From contig NZ_AP017312.1 in assembly GCF_002355375.1 (NCBI RefSeq), forward strand, positions 3,847,001-3,911,000: 64,000 bases of DNA, given 5' to 3'. The notes under the pieces are model-generated. The model did no database searches. It worked only from the letters and a program-made list of their open reading frames with translations, and was not told where the DNA came from. The translations under genes and the position numbers were made by a program. Positions 7,518 through 15,979 of this stretch are shown here, piece by piece; the first letter of the stretch is position 1, and the number at the start of each line of letters is the position of its first letter. The DNA is from Aneurinibacillus soli. GTDB taxonomy: Bacteria > Bacillota > Bacilli > Aneurinibacillales > Aneurinibacillaceae.

Positions 7518-9371
7518 TTATCTTCTAGAGATTGCCTCCGTGTAGACAAAGCACGTTTCGCACGACTTGCCATGTGCTTGACAATTGTTTTGATTGACTT
7601 CCCAACAATTTTTTTCCGTTTGCTGAAATGCAGGGCACGTTGCGCAAATCTCGGAAGGGGTGCAACACATTTCCCAGCAGGGACCAAGCGAATGATTTAC
7701 ATTACGCAAACTGTTCCGCTTTCTTTGTAACCAACGGTCGAACGCATCTACAACCGCTGGGTCTAGTTGCGAGCCTGTCGAGGATTTTAGCAGTTCTAAC
7801 GCTTTATCAAAAGGCAGTGCTGTACGATATTTCCGGCTGTTCATCTTCGCCAAAAAGACCTGGACAACTGCTATAATGCGAGCGCCGAGTGGAATCTGCT
7901 GACCTCTCAGGCCTGCTGGGTAGCCATTGCCATCCATTCGTTCGTGGTGATAACGAATGTAGCTTGCGACAGTTTTGTTGCCGATTAGCATCTCGATGAT
8001 ATCCGCCCCAACTTCCGCGTGAAGCTTCATCTTCTCGTATTCGATCTCCGAGAATTTCCCTTCCTTCAGATAGATTTCTTCCGATAAGCCAAGCACACCA
8101 ATATTACTAAGGTATGCAGCGAGTGAGATGTCTTGCTTCTCGCGAGGAGAAAGGCCCATCTCTTGTGCAATGACAATCGAATAGCGACTCATGAGTTCAG
8201 AGTAGCCAACTGTATAAGGACTTAAGTTGTCAATTGTACGAGATAGCAATTTTAGCAGTTCTACATACGAGGTGGTCATTGGTTTGATATTGTTTTGGGT
8301 CTGTAGTAATTTAGCTATTTGCTTGGACAACGTACGGAGCGATATCATCATTTGCTCGTCTGACAACCCTGACCCATCTTGATCATGAACGCGGCAAACA
8401 ATGAGTCCTTCTCTCCCGCCTTCGATGAACTTGCTAATTAAGAGCATTTTCGCACTTCGATCCTGCAGTAGTAAAGCGAGTTTTGAATGAGGAGTGTCCC
8501 CTTTATGAATGACAGCCGCCTCACGATTATCGAGCGCCATCCACAATTGGGAACACAGCTCTTTGTCGTGGATGATCGTCTGCTGCATCTCAAAGGACCA
8601 GCCAATCAATGCCGGTACTTGAAAGCCCCCCGTTTGCTGAATCAAGAGGAAACAATCCGGAATCCCTAAGGCACTGGCGAACATCCCCAATGTCTTTTGG
8701 ATAATTGACTCCGAATCTAATGCCATGGAACTGATTGAGCGTAGCGCATGCTCACTTGTAACCACAACGTCGGTTTTCATCTTCAGAACGTCAGTCTCAA
8801 TCAAACTTTCAAGCATCTGTGGAAGCAAATCAGTAACAAATTCTAGCTTAGATCGAATCGCCTTAGGTAGACGTGAGATAGGACCAATACGAATCAATCC
8901 CCTTTCACCACGAATAGGAATCAAGAGTAACGGCACTTCCCCCTCTTTGATCAAATCAATGCCCTGTCTAGTAGCATTGGGTGAAAGGCTGAGCGGAGGC
9001 TGGTATACCTCTTTTTCATAGGAAGCGAGCCCACTATAGGAAGGGGCTACTTGATCCTTGTCACCGTGACGTTGGCGCACCGCCTTGAGTAAGTACTTAT
9101 TTTGCTTGTTATCCAATATATAAAACGAGTAGCCATGTGCATCCACAATGGTGCTGTAGATCTCCAGTATGATATTTAAATTGCTCTCTAGCTCTGTAGA
9201 TGTTTTCACATGACGTAAAAGCCGGGTTACATGTTCTAACTGTTCAACATGCCTTTTTTTCGCACGCATTTGACTCATAAACAGTACCAGAAACAAGACG
9301 ATGAGAGCACCGGCTCCAAGCAAAAACACTGCTAAATAGGGTTGAACCAAAGTATCTAAATGAGACAACAT
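7518..9371 (-). CDS. Membrane GAF/HD-GYP protein with degenerate active site (possible c-di-GMP receptor)
   Basis: The 617-aa product has one N-terminal membrane helix (about 13-33), two GAF-like regions (about 50-170 and 210-350), an HD-GYP domain (about 365-550) and a Cys-rich tail (12 Cys after residue 560). The motif HHERMDGNGYPAG (475-487) is intact. The HD pair is replaced by Ser-Asn in AAYLSNIGVLG (422-423), and the earlier GHS histidine is Tyr (VGYSELMSRY). Metal binding and c-di-GMP hydrolysis are therefore doubtful. As last gene of a Pel-like operon that lacks PelD, it may instead sense c-di-GMP. AAAGGAGG precedes ATG 9371; the gap to the upstream gene is 23 bases. Confidence 0.8.
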   Translation of the reverse strand: MLSHLDTLVQPYLAVFLLGAGALIVLFLVLFMSQMRAKKRHVEQLEHVTRLLRHVKTSTELESNLNIILEIYSTIVDAHGYSFYILDNKQNKYLLKAVRQRHGDKDQVAPSYSGLASYEKEVYQPPLSLSPNATRQGIDLIKEGEVPLLLIPIRGERGLIRIGPISRLPKAIRSKLEFVTDLLPQMLESLIETDVLKMKTDVVVTSEHALRSISSMALDSESIIQKTLGMFASALGIPDCFLLIQQTGGFQVPALIGWSFEMQQTIIHDKELCSQLWMALDNREAAVIHKGDTPHSKLALLLQDRSAKMLLISKFIEGGREGLIVCRVHDQDGSGLSDEQMMISLRTLSKQIAKLLQTQNNIKPMTTSYVELLKLLSRTIDNLSPYTVGYSELMSRYSIVIAQEMGLSPREKQDISLAAYLSNIGVLGLSEEIYLKEGKFSEIEYEKMKLHAEVGADIIEMLIGNKTVASYIRYHHERMDGNGYPAGLRGQQIPLGARIIAVVQVFLAKMNSRKYRTALPFDKALELLKSSTGSQLDPAVVDAFDRWLQRKRNSLRNVNHSLGPCWEMCCTPSEICATCPAFQQTEKNCWEVNQNNCQAHGKSCETCFVYTEAISRR

Positions 9372-9394
9372 CTTTTGTGACCTCCTTTCTTACG

Positions 9395-9775
9395 TTAATG
9401 TTCCTCGTTTTTTGCTACTGGAATTTCAGCAAGATGAGGTTTAGTGTCCAAATGCTGCTGGATTGCTATATGCTGGGCAATTTGCTTAAGCTTGTTTTGT
9501 AAAACTGAGATCTGGATCGATTGATATAAGACCACCAACAATAAAATTAAAGTCGAAAACAAAAACAACAGCGATGGAGGATAGCTAACCCCGAGCCTAC
9601 TAGCTAGCCAGTCAACCAGTTCGGGATTGGCAGATACGATCAATATAGCCACCGCACCTGACAACCACGTAATCACGTTCCATTCACTAATCTTTTTCTT
9701 CAAAAGCAAATAGAAGACCGCTAACAAAAACGAACAACCGCATCCTACTAGAAACAATTTGAGCACGTTATTCAT
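9395..9775 (-). CDS. DUF2304 membrane protein
   Basis: The 126-aa product has hydrophobic segments at about residues 5-24, 34-52 and 64-86, then a cytoplasmic helical tail (SIQISVLQNKLKQIAQHIAI). This matches DUF2304 proteins, which are usually encoded next to a GT2 dolichol-phosphate-mannose-synthase-like enzyme. It overlaps that gene by 8 bases here, suggesting translational coupling and a shared job (membrane anchoring, or lipid-linked sugar handling). Confidence 0.75.
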   Translation of the reverse strand: MNNVLKLFLVGCGCSFLLAVFYLLLKKKISEWNVITWLSGAVAILIVSANPELVDWLASRLGVSYPPSLLFLFSTLILLLVVLYQSIQISVLQNKLKQIAQHIAIQQHLDTKPHLAEIPVAKNEEH

Positions 9776-10499
9776 GATACGACACCTTTTTCGTCAGTTT
9801 GAATTGAATAAGGACAGTCATAATACTGAGCGAGACCTTCATGATGTATAACAGGGGCTTAATTCCTGCATGCATGCTAACGCCCACTTCTCGCATCCTC
9901 ATATGGGCAGGAATCTCTCGAATTCGATATTCAAGTAGAATCATTTGGATAAGGATATCTGCATCAGGAAAATCTGCCGGAAAACGGTCGCTTACCGAAT
10001 AATAGTGAAAAACCGATTGGGAGATGCCTCGAAGACCTGACGTAGGATCGCTAATTTTTACGCCAGTCAAAGTTTTGATCAGCCAGTGAAAAAAGCAAAC
10101 GCCAAACTTTTTTATCGGTCCAATTTTGAACGTTGAGCCTCCTTCTAGATAACGTGACCCCATAACGATGTCAACATCTCTTCGTTCTAATTCCTGCATG
10201 ATAGGCTTTAAATCTTCTGGATTATGTTGATCATCAGCGTCGAATTGTAATATAAATTCATATCCTTTCGCCGTTGCATATTTGTATCCGGTTTGCAAGG
10301 CTGCACCGTACCCTAAGTTGTAAGGATGAGAGATTACTTTTACGGGATAGGTACTAGCAGCCATCGCTGTACGATCCCTTGAACCGTCATCGACGACTAA
10401 AATGTCAGCCTTTAACTTCATAGCCAGTAATCCCTGCAAAACTTTGCCGATGTTCTGCTCTTCGTTAAAAGAAGGAATGACGATTAGGAAGCGGTTCAT
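9768..10499 (-). CDS. GT2 family glycosyltransferase (polyprenyl-phosphate sugar transferase type)
   Basis: The 243-aa GT-A enzyme has IVIPSFNEEQNIG at the N-terminus, the nucleotide-binding VVDDGSRDRT, the metal-binding FDADDQHNPED and SGLRGISQ, as in dolichyl-phosphate mannose synthases. It has no added membrane helices, which the adjacent DUF2304 protein may supply. ATG 10499 is chosen because GTAGGTG precedes it; an in-frame GTG lies three codons upstream. It overlaps the flippase gene by 35 bases. Confidence 0.86.
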   Translation of the reverse strand: MNRFLIVIPSFNEEQNIGKVLQGLLAMKLKADILVVDDGSRDRTAMAASTYPVKVISHPYNLGYGAALQTGYKYATAKGYEFILQFDADDQHNPEDLKPIMQELERRDVDIVMGSRYLEGGSTFKIGPIKKFGVCFFHWLIKTLTGVKISDPTSGLRGISQSVFHYYSVSDRFPADFPDADILIQMILLEYRIREIPAHMRMREVGVSMHAGIKPLLYIMKVSLSIMTVLIQFKLTKKVSYHE

Positions 10500-11895
10500 A
10501 CTCAGCACCTACTTTCATATATTTTCGAAGGTCACGATAGGCAAACAGCATTATCCCAGACGCGTTGACAAGAGCTCCACATGCAGCTCCATACCCCAGG
10601 CCTGCTGCTCCTATGTGAAAAGTAAGCAGTTGATCACAAACGACATTGACGAGCAATGCAATGAAACTGATTATGGTTGGAGCTATCATTCGTTCCACAG
10701 CCATGAAATACCGCATCCCCACAGCAGACAACGCTTGCGAGACGATTGCAAGCGAGTAACCCGCCAAAATGTTTGATGTAATTTGAACGGAATGCTGATC
10801 AAACGAACCATGTTGAAACAACAATGAGATTAAAGGAATTCTTCCTAAGAAAAAGATCACGGTCACAGGGACAGTGATGATTAAGGTCATTTTTACTGCG
10901 CTGTTCATCGCAGCACTCGCAAGCTTAAGATTGTTCTCACCCACCGCTTTTGAAATCGAAGGAAGAAGAACCGTAGTAAGAGCCGCTACAAACACCCAGT
11001 TGGGGAATTGCGCCAAACGGAAGGCATAATTGAGTCCGGCAATCGTCCCGCTTTCCATCTTCGATGCGATATTTCGTTCGACAGCAAGAACCAATTGTGT
11101 GCTAAGCAAAATCATCAAATACGGGACAAACGTTCGCAACACACGTATAAAGTCATCTTGTATGCAAAATGCTAACTGCCATATGTTTTTATCGTATCGA
11201 TACCAACGAACTTGATCGTCACCTTTTCTGTGCAGTCCCAACCAGACGAGCATGACCATACTGCAAACGCCGATGAAAATCCCGACTGCCACAACTATTG
11301 CTCCTCGATCCGGGGAGACATGTTGAACAAACAAACAGGCAATGGCTCCTAAGTAGATGCTGTTAAACACCACAGGTGTAAAGGCAGATCTCACATACAT
11401 TCCTTTTGCTTGCAGCGCGGCACTTCCGATCATCCAAAGCGGAAATAACACCATCGTAGGCAATAAGATCATCAAAAGATGTTTACATTGACTATACACT
11501 TCAGGTGTAAAACCCTGGCCTAGCCAATGCAGTAATGGGTTTTGAAATAAATAAAACAAAAGGAAACATCCACCCGAAAAGAGGAACGTGTATACAGTTA
11601 CCCGGATAAAGAGCAGTTGAAGTCGCTTTGTCTCTCGTTGTACCAGCAACTTGCAAAACATTGGTACACAAGCAACACCGATCGCAGACGCCAGCAGATT
11701 ATTACCAACCGTGTCCGGTATGAAAAAGGCCAAGGTAAGTGCATCGGCTGACGGAGAAGTTCCAAAATAGGTCGCTTGCATAAGATCCTTGCCAAACGCG
11801 ACGATGGCTAACAACAAATTAATCAAAGCAACACCATTTGTCCCCATTCCTCCGAAAGAAATGAGTTTGCTGAACCATTCACGGATACGAACCAT
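10465..11895 (-). CDS. MurJ/Wzx-type lipid-linked oligosaccharide flippase
   Basis: The 476-aa membrane protein of the MOP superfamily has about 13-14 helices. The N-terminal FGKDLMQATYFGTSPSADAL and FFIPDTVGNNLLASAIGVAC are typical of MviN/MurJ. In an EPS operon it is more likely to flip a polysaccharide precursor than lipid II. ATG 11895 follows GAGGGGG by six bases; the 22-codon upstream extension overlaps the deacetylase gene and lacks a ribosome site. Confidence 0.85.
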   Translation of the reverse strand: MVRIREWFSKLISFGGMGTNGVALINLLLAIVAFGKDLMQATYFGTSPSADALTLAFFIPDTVGNNLLASAIGVACVPMFCKLLVQRETKRLQLLFIRVTVYTFLFSGGCFLLFYLFQNPLLHWLGQGFTPEVYSQCKHLLMILLPTMVLFPLWMIGSAALQAKGMYVRSAFTPVVFNSIYLGAIACLFVQHVSPDRGAIVVAVGIFIGVCSMVMLVWLGLHRKGDDQVRWYRYDKNIWQLAFCIQDDFIRVLRTFVPYLMILLSTQLVLAVERNIASKMESGTIAGLNYAFRLAQFPNWVFVAALTTVLLPSISKAVGENNLKLASAAMNSAVKMTLIITVPVTVIFFLGRIPLISLLFQHGSFDQHSVQITSNILAGYSLAIVSQALSAVGMRYFMAVERMIAPTIISFIALLVNVVCDQLLTFHIGAAGLGYGAACGALVNASGIMLFAYRDLRKYMKVGAEYEPLPNRHSFF

Positions 11896-11896
11896 T

Positions 11897-12763
11897 CTAG
11901 CCCCCTCGCCCTGATGAGGTAAGCGCGATGGGCGAGAATGTTTGGCTGGCAATGAGCTCACCTAGCGTCGTAAAGCTAAATTCTTGCAACAAACGCTCCA
12001 GCTTCCGGCGGGTGGTACCCAGATTGTAATAATGGACAAACCGAATGAGCGGTGACGTTTTCAATCGTGGCTGCTCTGTATCGACCTCCCAGGGGTGAAC
12101 ATAAATCATGCCAAGACGGGTACGATTCACTTGCCGCAGCGCCCAGGTCAAAAATGAAGTGGGTAAGGCACGGAGGTAGAACCCACCGCAAAAAGGAAAC
12201 GTGACTCCCCCCTTTTTTAAGACCACGGGTGGAAATTCAAGCAGGCTAAGCGCCTCTCCATTCAATACAGGGATGAATGGGGTATGCGGTGCACCTTTAA
12301 TACCGGACAATGGCGTTCGAAACGGCTGTAGGCTGGAATCACAAACAAACCCTTCATTGGCTAGAATCCTCAGTACCTCATAGCGTTCCGGGGTAATGGA
12401 CCAGGAGGGTGCACGATACAATTGTACATTTTGCCCGGTGATGCCCTCCAGGATATGCTTCGAATAAAGAAGGTCCTCGTGAAACTGCTCAATGGACATC
12501 GAATTAACCATCTGATGCCATCCACCATGCGAGCCAATTTCATGACCTCTCCTTGCAATCTCTTCCACCAGAGTGGGATGCTTCTCAGCAACGCATCCGA
12601 GTATAAAGAACGTTCCTTTTACCTGATAGTAAGAAAACAGTTCAAGGAGCTGCATCGTATTCTGAACGACACGATCTTCGAATGTATCCCATGTCGAGAC
12701 ATCAAAATGAAAATCACTTGTCATATACCAATCCTCAACATCCACAGTCAAAGCATTTTTCAT
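11897..12763 (-). CDS. Polysaccharide deacetylase with DUF3473 tail (XrtA-type EPS deacetylase)
   Basis: The 288-aa protein has a NodB/CE4 domain: VDVEDWY (residues 7-13), TFFILG (51-56), SHGGWHQ (78-84) and RAPSWSIT. The C-terminal block YVHPWEVDTEQPR then RFVHYYNLG is the DUF3473 extension seen in deacetylases of exosortase/PEP-CTERM polysaccharide loci, which is unusual for a Firmicute. It lacks a signal peptide, so a cytoplasmic or lipid-linked substrate is possible. GGGGGGAG precedes ATG; the next gene starts one base after its stop. It could fill the role of the PelA deacetylase domain. Confidence 0.85.
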   Translation of the reverse strand: MKNALTVDVEDWYMTSDFHFDVSTWDTFEDRVVQNTMQLLELFSYYQVKGTFFILGCVAEKHPTLVEEIARRGHEIGSHGGWHQMVNSMSIEQFHEDLLYSKHILEGITGQNVQLYRAPSWSITPERYEVLRILANEGFVCDSSLQPFRTPLSGIKGAPHTPFIPVLNGEALSLLEFPPVVLKKGGVTFPFCGGFYLRALPTSFLTWALRQVNRTRLGMIYVHPWEVDTEQPRLKTSPLIRFVHYYNLGTTRRKLERLLQEFSFTTLGELIASQTFSPIALTSSGRGG

Positions 12764-12778
12764 TCTCTTTTCTCCCCC

Positions 12779-13948
12779 CTAACGTTTAAACATCATGTTC
12801 CAGATTTTACGATCGAATAAGAGTCTGAAAGCCCCTGTCATAAACCCGAATACTGGCATCGGATCGTCCCATGATAAAATATCGTCTCTAAGTGATGGGT
12901 TCCCGAACGAGAAAAAGGGGGGATTCATCGAGCGTCTGTTTCCGGCAGACAAAAAGTGAAGAATTTCACCCGGCAGAAGGTTGCAACAAAACTTTCCTAT
13001 CGTATAGTGATGGACTTCTTTGGCGTCTCCTTTTATTGCCGCCTGGTACATCATATAGGGAAAATCCACACCAGACTGTATCGCCATCTCGAGTGAGTTC
13101 CAGTATCTCGGATTGATTTCCATCAACTTTGGAATCCCGTCACGCGGGTCTTGCATGAACTCGATCTCCACGACCCCGCACCAGGGCAGATTTTGCATGA
13201 GCGTCTTTGCTTGCTCTACAAGCTCTGGCATCCAAACGCTCTTTTGAACCGTGCTTGGACCTATGTCCACCGGGAAATGCCTGACTTCTTTTTGTACGAA
13301 TGATCCTCGAAGTTCCCCGTTCCGGTTATAAAGCAAACAGACGTCATAACGTTCACCGAGTGGAATGAATTCCTGAATCATCGGGCGCGTATATTGCATC
13401 GCAATCTGTTGATATAGACTCACTAACTCTTCTCGATGCTTAACGATTCGAATCCCACGGGAACCCGAACTCTTCCGTGGTTTGATGACAACCGGATACG
13501 AGAGTTTCTCCGCTAAGCACTTCACTTCTTCCATATCTTTCGGACATAGCGTTTGTGGACAGGGGATCCCTGCCTTCATTGCAAGAAGAGTCGTCGTATA
13601 TTTATCTGCTGCTTGTTCATAGCTCTTGTTCGGAGGTAATAAACAAGTTGTGAGGGCCTCAATTTTCTCCCGATGTTCAATGACGATTTGCATGACGATA
13701 TCATCACTTGGAATCAGCAATTCATAGCGTCTGAACTGCAAGGTCTGTATGAGCCATTCCAAAAACGCTTGTGGGTTTCTTGAGGGATCCGGATACACCA
13801 AGGCACGGGTGCAATATTTTGAAAAGGCAGAAGGTGTGAATCTGGTTCGGTCTGCTGTATACGTCGCGATGCCTTTCGACCCTAGCGATCGGGTCAGAGC
13901 CAAAGATTTGCGCAGTAGACCATCCGTTATTAAGACAGAAGACATCAT
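12779..13948 (-). CDS. ATP-grasp carboxylate-amine ligase-like protein
   Basis: The 389-aa product has an N-terminal Rossmann-like segment (VLITDGLLRKSLALTRSLG), a central ATP-grasp fold (YPVVIKPRKSSGSRGIRIV, then MIQEFIPLGERYDV) and a Mg-binding end (KLMEINPRYWNSLEMA). Such enzymes join a carboxylate to an amine or hydroxyl through an acyl-phosphate. Its EPS-operon position suggests that it decorates a sugar with an amino acid or acyl group; this is an inference. ATG 13948 is chosen from several Met codons because AGGTG lies eight bases upstream. Confidence 0.8.
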   Translation of the reverse strand: MMSSVLITDGLLRKSLALTRSLGSKGIATYTADRTRFTPSAFSKYCTRALVYPDPSRNPQAFLEWLIQTLQFRRYELLIPSDDIVMQIVIEHREKIEALTTCLLPPNKSYEQAADKYTTTLLAMKAGIPCPQTLCPKDMEEVKCLAEKLSYPVVIKPRKSSGSRGIRIVKHREELVSLYQQIAMQYTRPMIQEFIPLGERYDVCLLYNRNGELRGSFVQKEVRHFPVDIGPSTVQKSVWMPELVEQAKTLMQNLPWCGVVEIEFMQDPRDGIPKLMEINPRYWNSLEMAIQSGVDFPYMMYQAAIKGDAKEVHHYTIGKFCCNLLPGEILHFLSAGNRRSMNPPFFSFGNPSLRDDILSWDDPMPVFGFMTGAFRLLFDRKIWNMMFKR

Positions 13949-13975
13949 ACACATCACACCTCTACATGAACTTGA

Positions 13976-15967
13976 TTAAGACTTGCCCCAAACTTGCTCC
14001 TGTTTCTTTCCAGGATATTCTTCTTTATGCAGATGATAAATACGTAAGTTCTCATCTTCATAGAAGATCTGGAGGTTATCATGTGAAGCTTGGTACGTTG
14101 TAATCCATTGCCTCAATTCTTCATTGTCTTTCTTTCGCTGTTTATATTTTTCAGCGAGTAGCGGATAAATAGCGTGGCTCTTGGATAACTCAAATACCTT
14201 CTTTTCGTTGTAGATGAAAATATCGTTCGCAATACCTGCATCAGGCTTATTTTCTCCTTTTCTCGTCAATATTGAGCGAGAAGGGTCGTACTGATCAAGT
14301 AAATCGTGCAGGTACATATGATAGCCGTTTCCTAATGCCAATGCATATCCTTCATTCTGTGAAACGATCAACCAAGTCTTAGGACGGTATGACTCAGCGA
14401 TCCGCAAATACTGCTCGGCGCTTGTGTCCCATTCCATTTTATATGGAATGATCGGCATCAAATGGGTCTGTTTAACAAGGGCGAAAATGAGAATAGAACA
14501 GGTACTTGCTTGAAGGATATTATGGCCTTTCATGCGATCAAAAAGCCTCCAGACTGCGTGTAAGCCAATACCTATAGAAAAAGGAATAGCAAGTGCCCAT
14601 AAACTACTTGAACGTGTCGCGAGCAGCAAACTATGCGTGACCGCCCCCCCGAATTCGTAAAGCAAGAAAGTAGACGTTCCGATCCCTATAGCAAACCAAT
14701 CCATCACTTTTTCGTAACGAAGCTTACGAGTGAACAGTACCGTAAGTAAGAAAACAACCAATGCCGCTAATGCCGTATAGTCTAATAGGTGCAACTCAGG
14801 CGGAGGCACTTGAACTGTTCTTGTCAAAAAATCTTCTGAAGACCCGTGAACCTCTCTGCCAAGAATTTTTCCTAGCAAGTACGGAATAATTGCTATCACA
14901 ACGGAAGCTGCTCCGGCCAAACAGAGATTCCAGACACGTTTACCTAATAATCGAAACCCAGTTACCAGCCCAAGCACAATCAGTATCCCAAGCCCCATTC
15001 CTATGTAGCCAAATATAAGTGAGTGTACCAATCCAGTTACAGCGCATCCTGCTGCAGCCGTCCACAGATCCGCACGATCTCCTTCTTTCATATAGCGTGC
15101 AAGGAAATACAGTGTCGGAAAGACAAAGATCATGGCAAATTCTTGTGAGTTGGTAGATGCTTGACGAATCCAATCATAACCGTGTAACGCCTCACCCGTG
15201 AGGCCATACAAAGCCGCGGCAGCAATACCTGCAAAATGGTTATTGACCCAACGTGAAACAGCAAAATAAAGACCCAGTGTAATCAAAACACCGCTAAAAG
15301 ATCCCATATACTTTAAAACATACACTTGATCAATGGCAGCAAACTTATGCAGGTAAGCGAGAATAATATGAAAGCCTTGTGGGTAGATCCCATCATGGAA
15401 CAATACCCTACTTTCAATGTACTTCATCCACGCGAGTGTTACGTATCCGTCCGACATCGCCGGAGCTGCATGTTCCCATGCGTCATAAAAACGTACGTAC
15501 GCGGAGCCAGCAAGGACTGCTAGCAGCAAGAGTCCAGGCAGTATCGCCTGTCGAAACTGCTTTCCAAACAGAAAAGCCCTCATGCCTGATACGAAGCCTG
15601 CACGCCAGCGAAGCCAGAATTGACGAATGCGAAAGCGAATGTCTAATGTCTCGTAAAATAAGAGCCCCACAGCAGTCATCGCGCGCGTTCTTACGGTGGC
15701 CGCATTTCTACGAAGATAGTGACGAAATCCAAGCAACAAAAGGACCGCTACAATTGCTAATACTTCAAACAACTTCAACAGGACTAGCACATATCCAATG
15801 ACGATGTATACGAAGACTCCTCGTAAAAAGCGGGCAAACAAGCACGCACCTGTATCCTCTATCTTTGATCTAGCAAAGAGAAAACGCGGCACGATCACCA
15901 TCAAAAGGAGAAATGAGAAGGTGAAATGGGCCATTTCGTACAATTGATTCAGTATCGAAGCGTACAC
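13976..15967 (-). CDS. Large multi-pass membrane protein, GT-C glycosyltransferase-like
   Basis: This 663-aa protein has about 12-14 membrane helices and a soluble C-terminal domain of about 150 residues. The early loop holds the acidic residues of GT-C enzymes (FYDAWEHAAP, then YPQGFHIILAYLHKF). It probably transfers sugars from polyprenyl-phosphate donors on the outer membrane face, or polymerises the EPS. No specific family was recognised. GTG 15967 is preferred over TTG 15973 because GAGGAGG is seven bases before it. The gap to the upstream gene is small (12 bases). Confidence 0.7.
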   Translation of the reverse strand: MYASILNQLYEMAHFTFSFLLLMVIVPRFLFARSKIEDTGACLFARFLRGVFVYIVIGYVLVLLKLFEVLAIVAVLLLLGFRHYLRRNAATVRTRAMTAVGLLFYETLDIRFRIRQFWLRWRAGFVSGMRAFLFGKQFRQAILPGLLLLAVLAGSAYVRFYDAWEHAAPAMSDGYVTLAWMKYIESRVLFHDGIYPQGFHIILAYLHKFAAIDQVYVLKYMGSFSGVLITLGLYFAVSRWVNNHFAGIAAAALYGLTGEALHGYDWIRQASTNSQEFAMIFVFPTLYFLARYMKEGDRADLWTAAAGCAVTGLVHSLIFGYIGMGLGILIVLGLVTGFRLLGKRVWNLCLAGAASVVIAIIPYLLGKILGREVHGSSEDFLTRTVQVPPPELHLLDYTALAALVVFLLTVLFTRKLRYEKVMDWFAIGIGTSTFLLYEFGGAVTHSLLLATRSSSLWALAIPFSIGIGLHAVWRLFDRMKGHNILQASTCSILIFALVKQTHLMPIIPYKMEWDTSAEQYLRIAESYRPKTWLIVSQNEGYALALGNGYHMYLHDLLDQYDPSRSILTRKGENKPDAGIANDIFIYNEKKVFELSKSHAIYPLLAEKYKQRKKDNEELRQWITTYQASHDNLQIFYEDENLRIYHLHKEEYPGKKQEQVWGKS

Positions 15968-15979
15968 CTTCAAACCTCC

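Noticed and set aside
15379-15801. 140-codon + strand frame inside the GT-C-like gene
   Set aside because: Shadow of a well-supported membrane protein gene on the other strand; the product is low-complexity.
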